Of a stretch of DNA of 6,773 bases, positions 6,751 to 6,773 are shown piece by piece (position 1 is the stretch's first letter; each line of letters opens with the position of its first letter). The position numbers were made by a program, and so were the translations under genes. The notes beneath the pieces were generated by a model. It made no database searches. It was given only the letters and a program-made list of their open reading frames with translations, and was not told where the DNA came from. Source of the DNA: Rhodospirillaceae bacterium (GTDB taxonomy: Bacteria > Pseudomonadota > Alphaproteobacteria > UBA7887); NCBI GenBank assembly GCA_002712985.1, contig PAVD01000027.1:21272-28044 (forward strand), written 5' to 3'.

Positions 6751-6773
6751 TTGGCTAACGAGAATCTTGATGC
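6751..6773 (+). CDS. Possible start of a divergent gene, truncated by the window edge
   Basis: GAGG (6738-6741) is followed nine nt later by TTG at 6751, which would begin M-A-N-E-N-L-D and runs off the right edge. An in-frame stop at 6742-6744 excludes any earlier start in this frame. An ATG at 6770 in another frame is also possible. Only seven full codons are visible, so this rests on the Shine-Dalgarno alone and could be chance; no function can be given. Confidence 0.22.

Overview
The window looks like a chromosomal piece of an alphaproteobacterium. This rests on protein character and gene order. The EF-P has the alphaproteobacterial C-terminal signature VVKGQTA-SSYKPA, the Pgk ends in STAGGAFLEWLEG, and tkt-gap-pgk sit upstream of thiE, efp and an inositol-monophosphatase (SuhB) family gene, an order I associate with Rhizobiales and Rhodospirillales. 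Base composition is moderate by eye, lower than in most free-living members of those orders, so genus and lifestyle cannot be assigned. There are no rRNA, tRNA, CRISPR or insertion sequence signals.

Layout: all seven convincing genes lie on the minus strand, so they read from high to low coordinates. From the right come a non-coding leader and promoter region (about 6493-6750), tkt (transketolase), gap (glyceraldehyde-3-phosphate dehydrogenase), pgk (phosphoglycerate kinase), a 145-residue protein of unknown function, thiE (thiamine-phosphate synthase-like), efp (elongation factor P), and the N-terminal 149 codons of a SuhB-like protein that runs off the left edge. Junctions from tkt to thiE are 2 to 10 nt, which fits one polycistronic transcript. 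The thiE-efp gap of 79 nt contains a strong inverted repeat reaching into the efp start codon. A possible divergent gene may begin on the plus strand at the extreme right edge, but only 23 nt of it are visible.

How the genes fit together: Tkt, Gap and Pgk link the non-oxidative pentose phosphate pathway to lower glycolysis or gluconeogenesis. ThiE contributes to thiamine, whose diphosphate is the cofactor of transketolase. EF-P relieves ribosome stalling at polyproline, and SuhB in E. coli is a ribosomal-RNA antitermination partner.

Most notable points: (1) the SuhB-like protein keeps the family fold signature but has lost every N-terminal metal-binding and catalytic motif by substitution, not by frameshift, so it looks like a pseudoenzyme; (2) the slot where related bacteria often carry a fructose-bisphosphate aldolase holds an unrecognised small protein; (3) a hairpin overlaps the efp start codon; (4) GTTGAC elements recur at about 48-nt spacing around the putative tkt promoter. 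I see no wholly new multi-gene system here.
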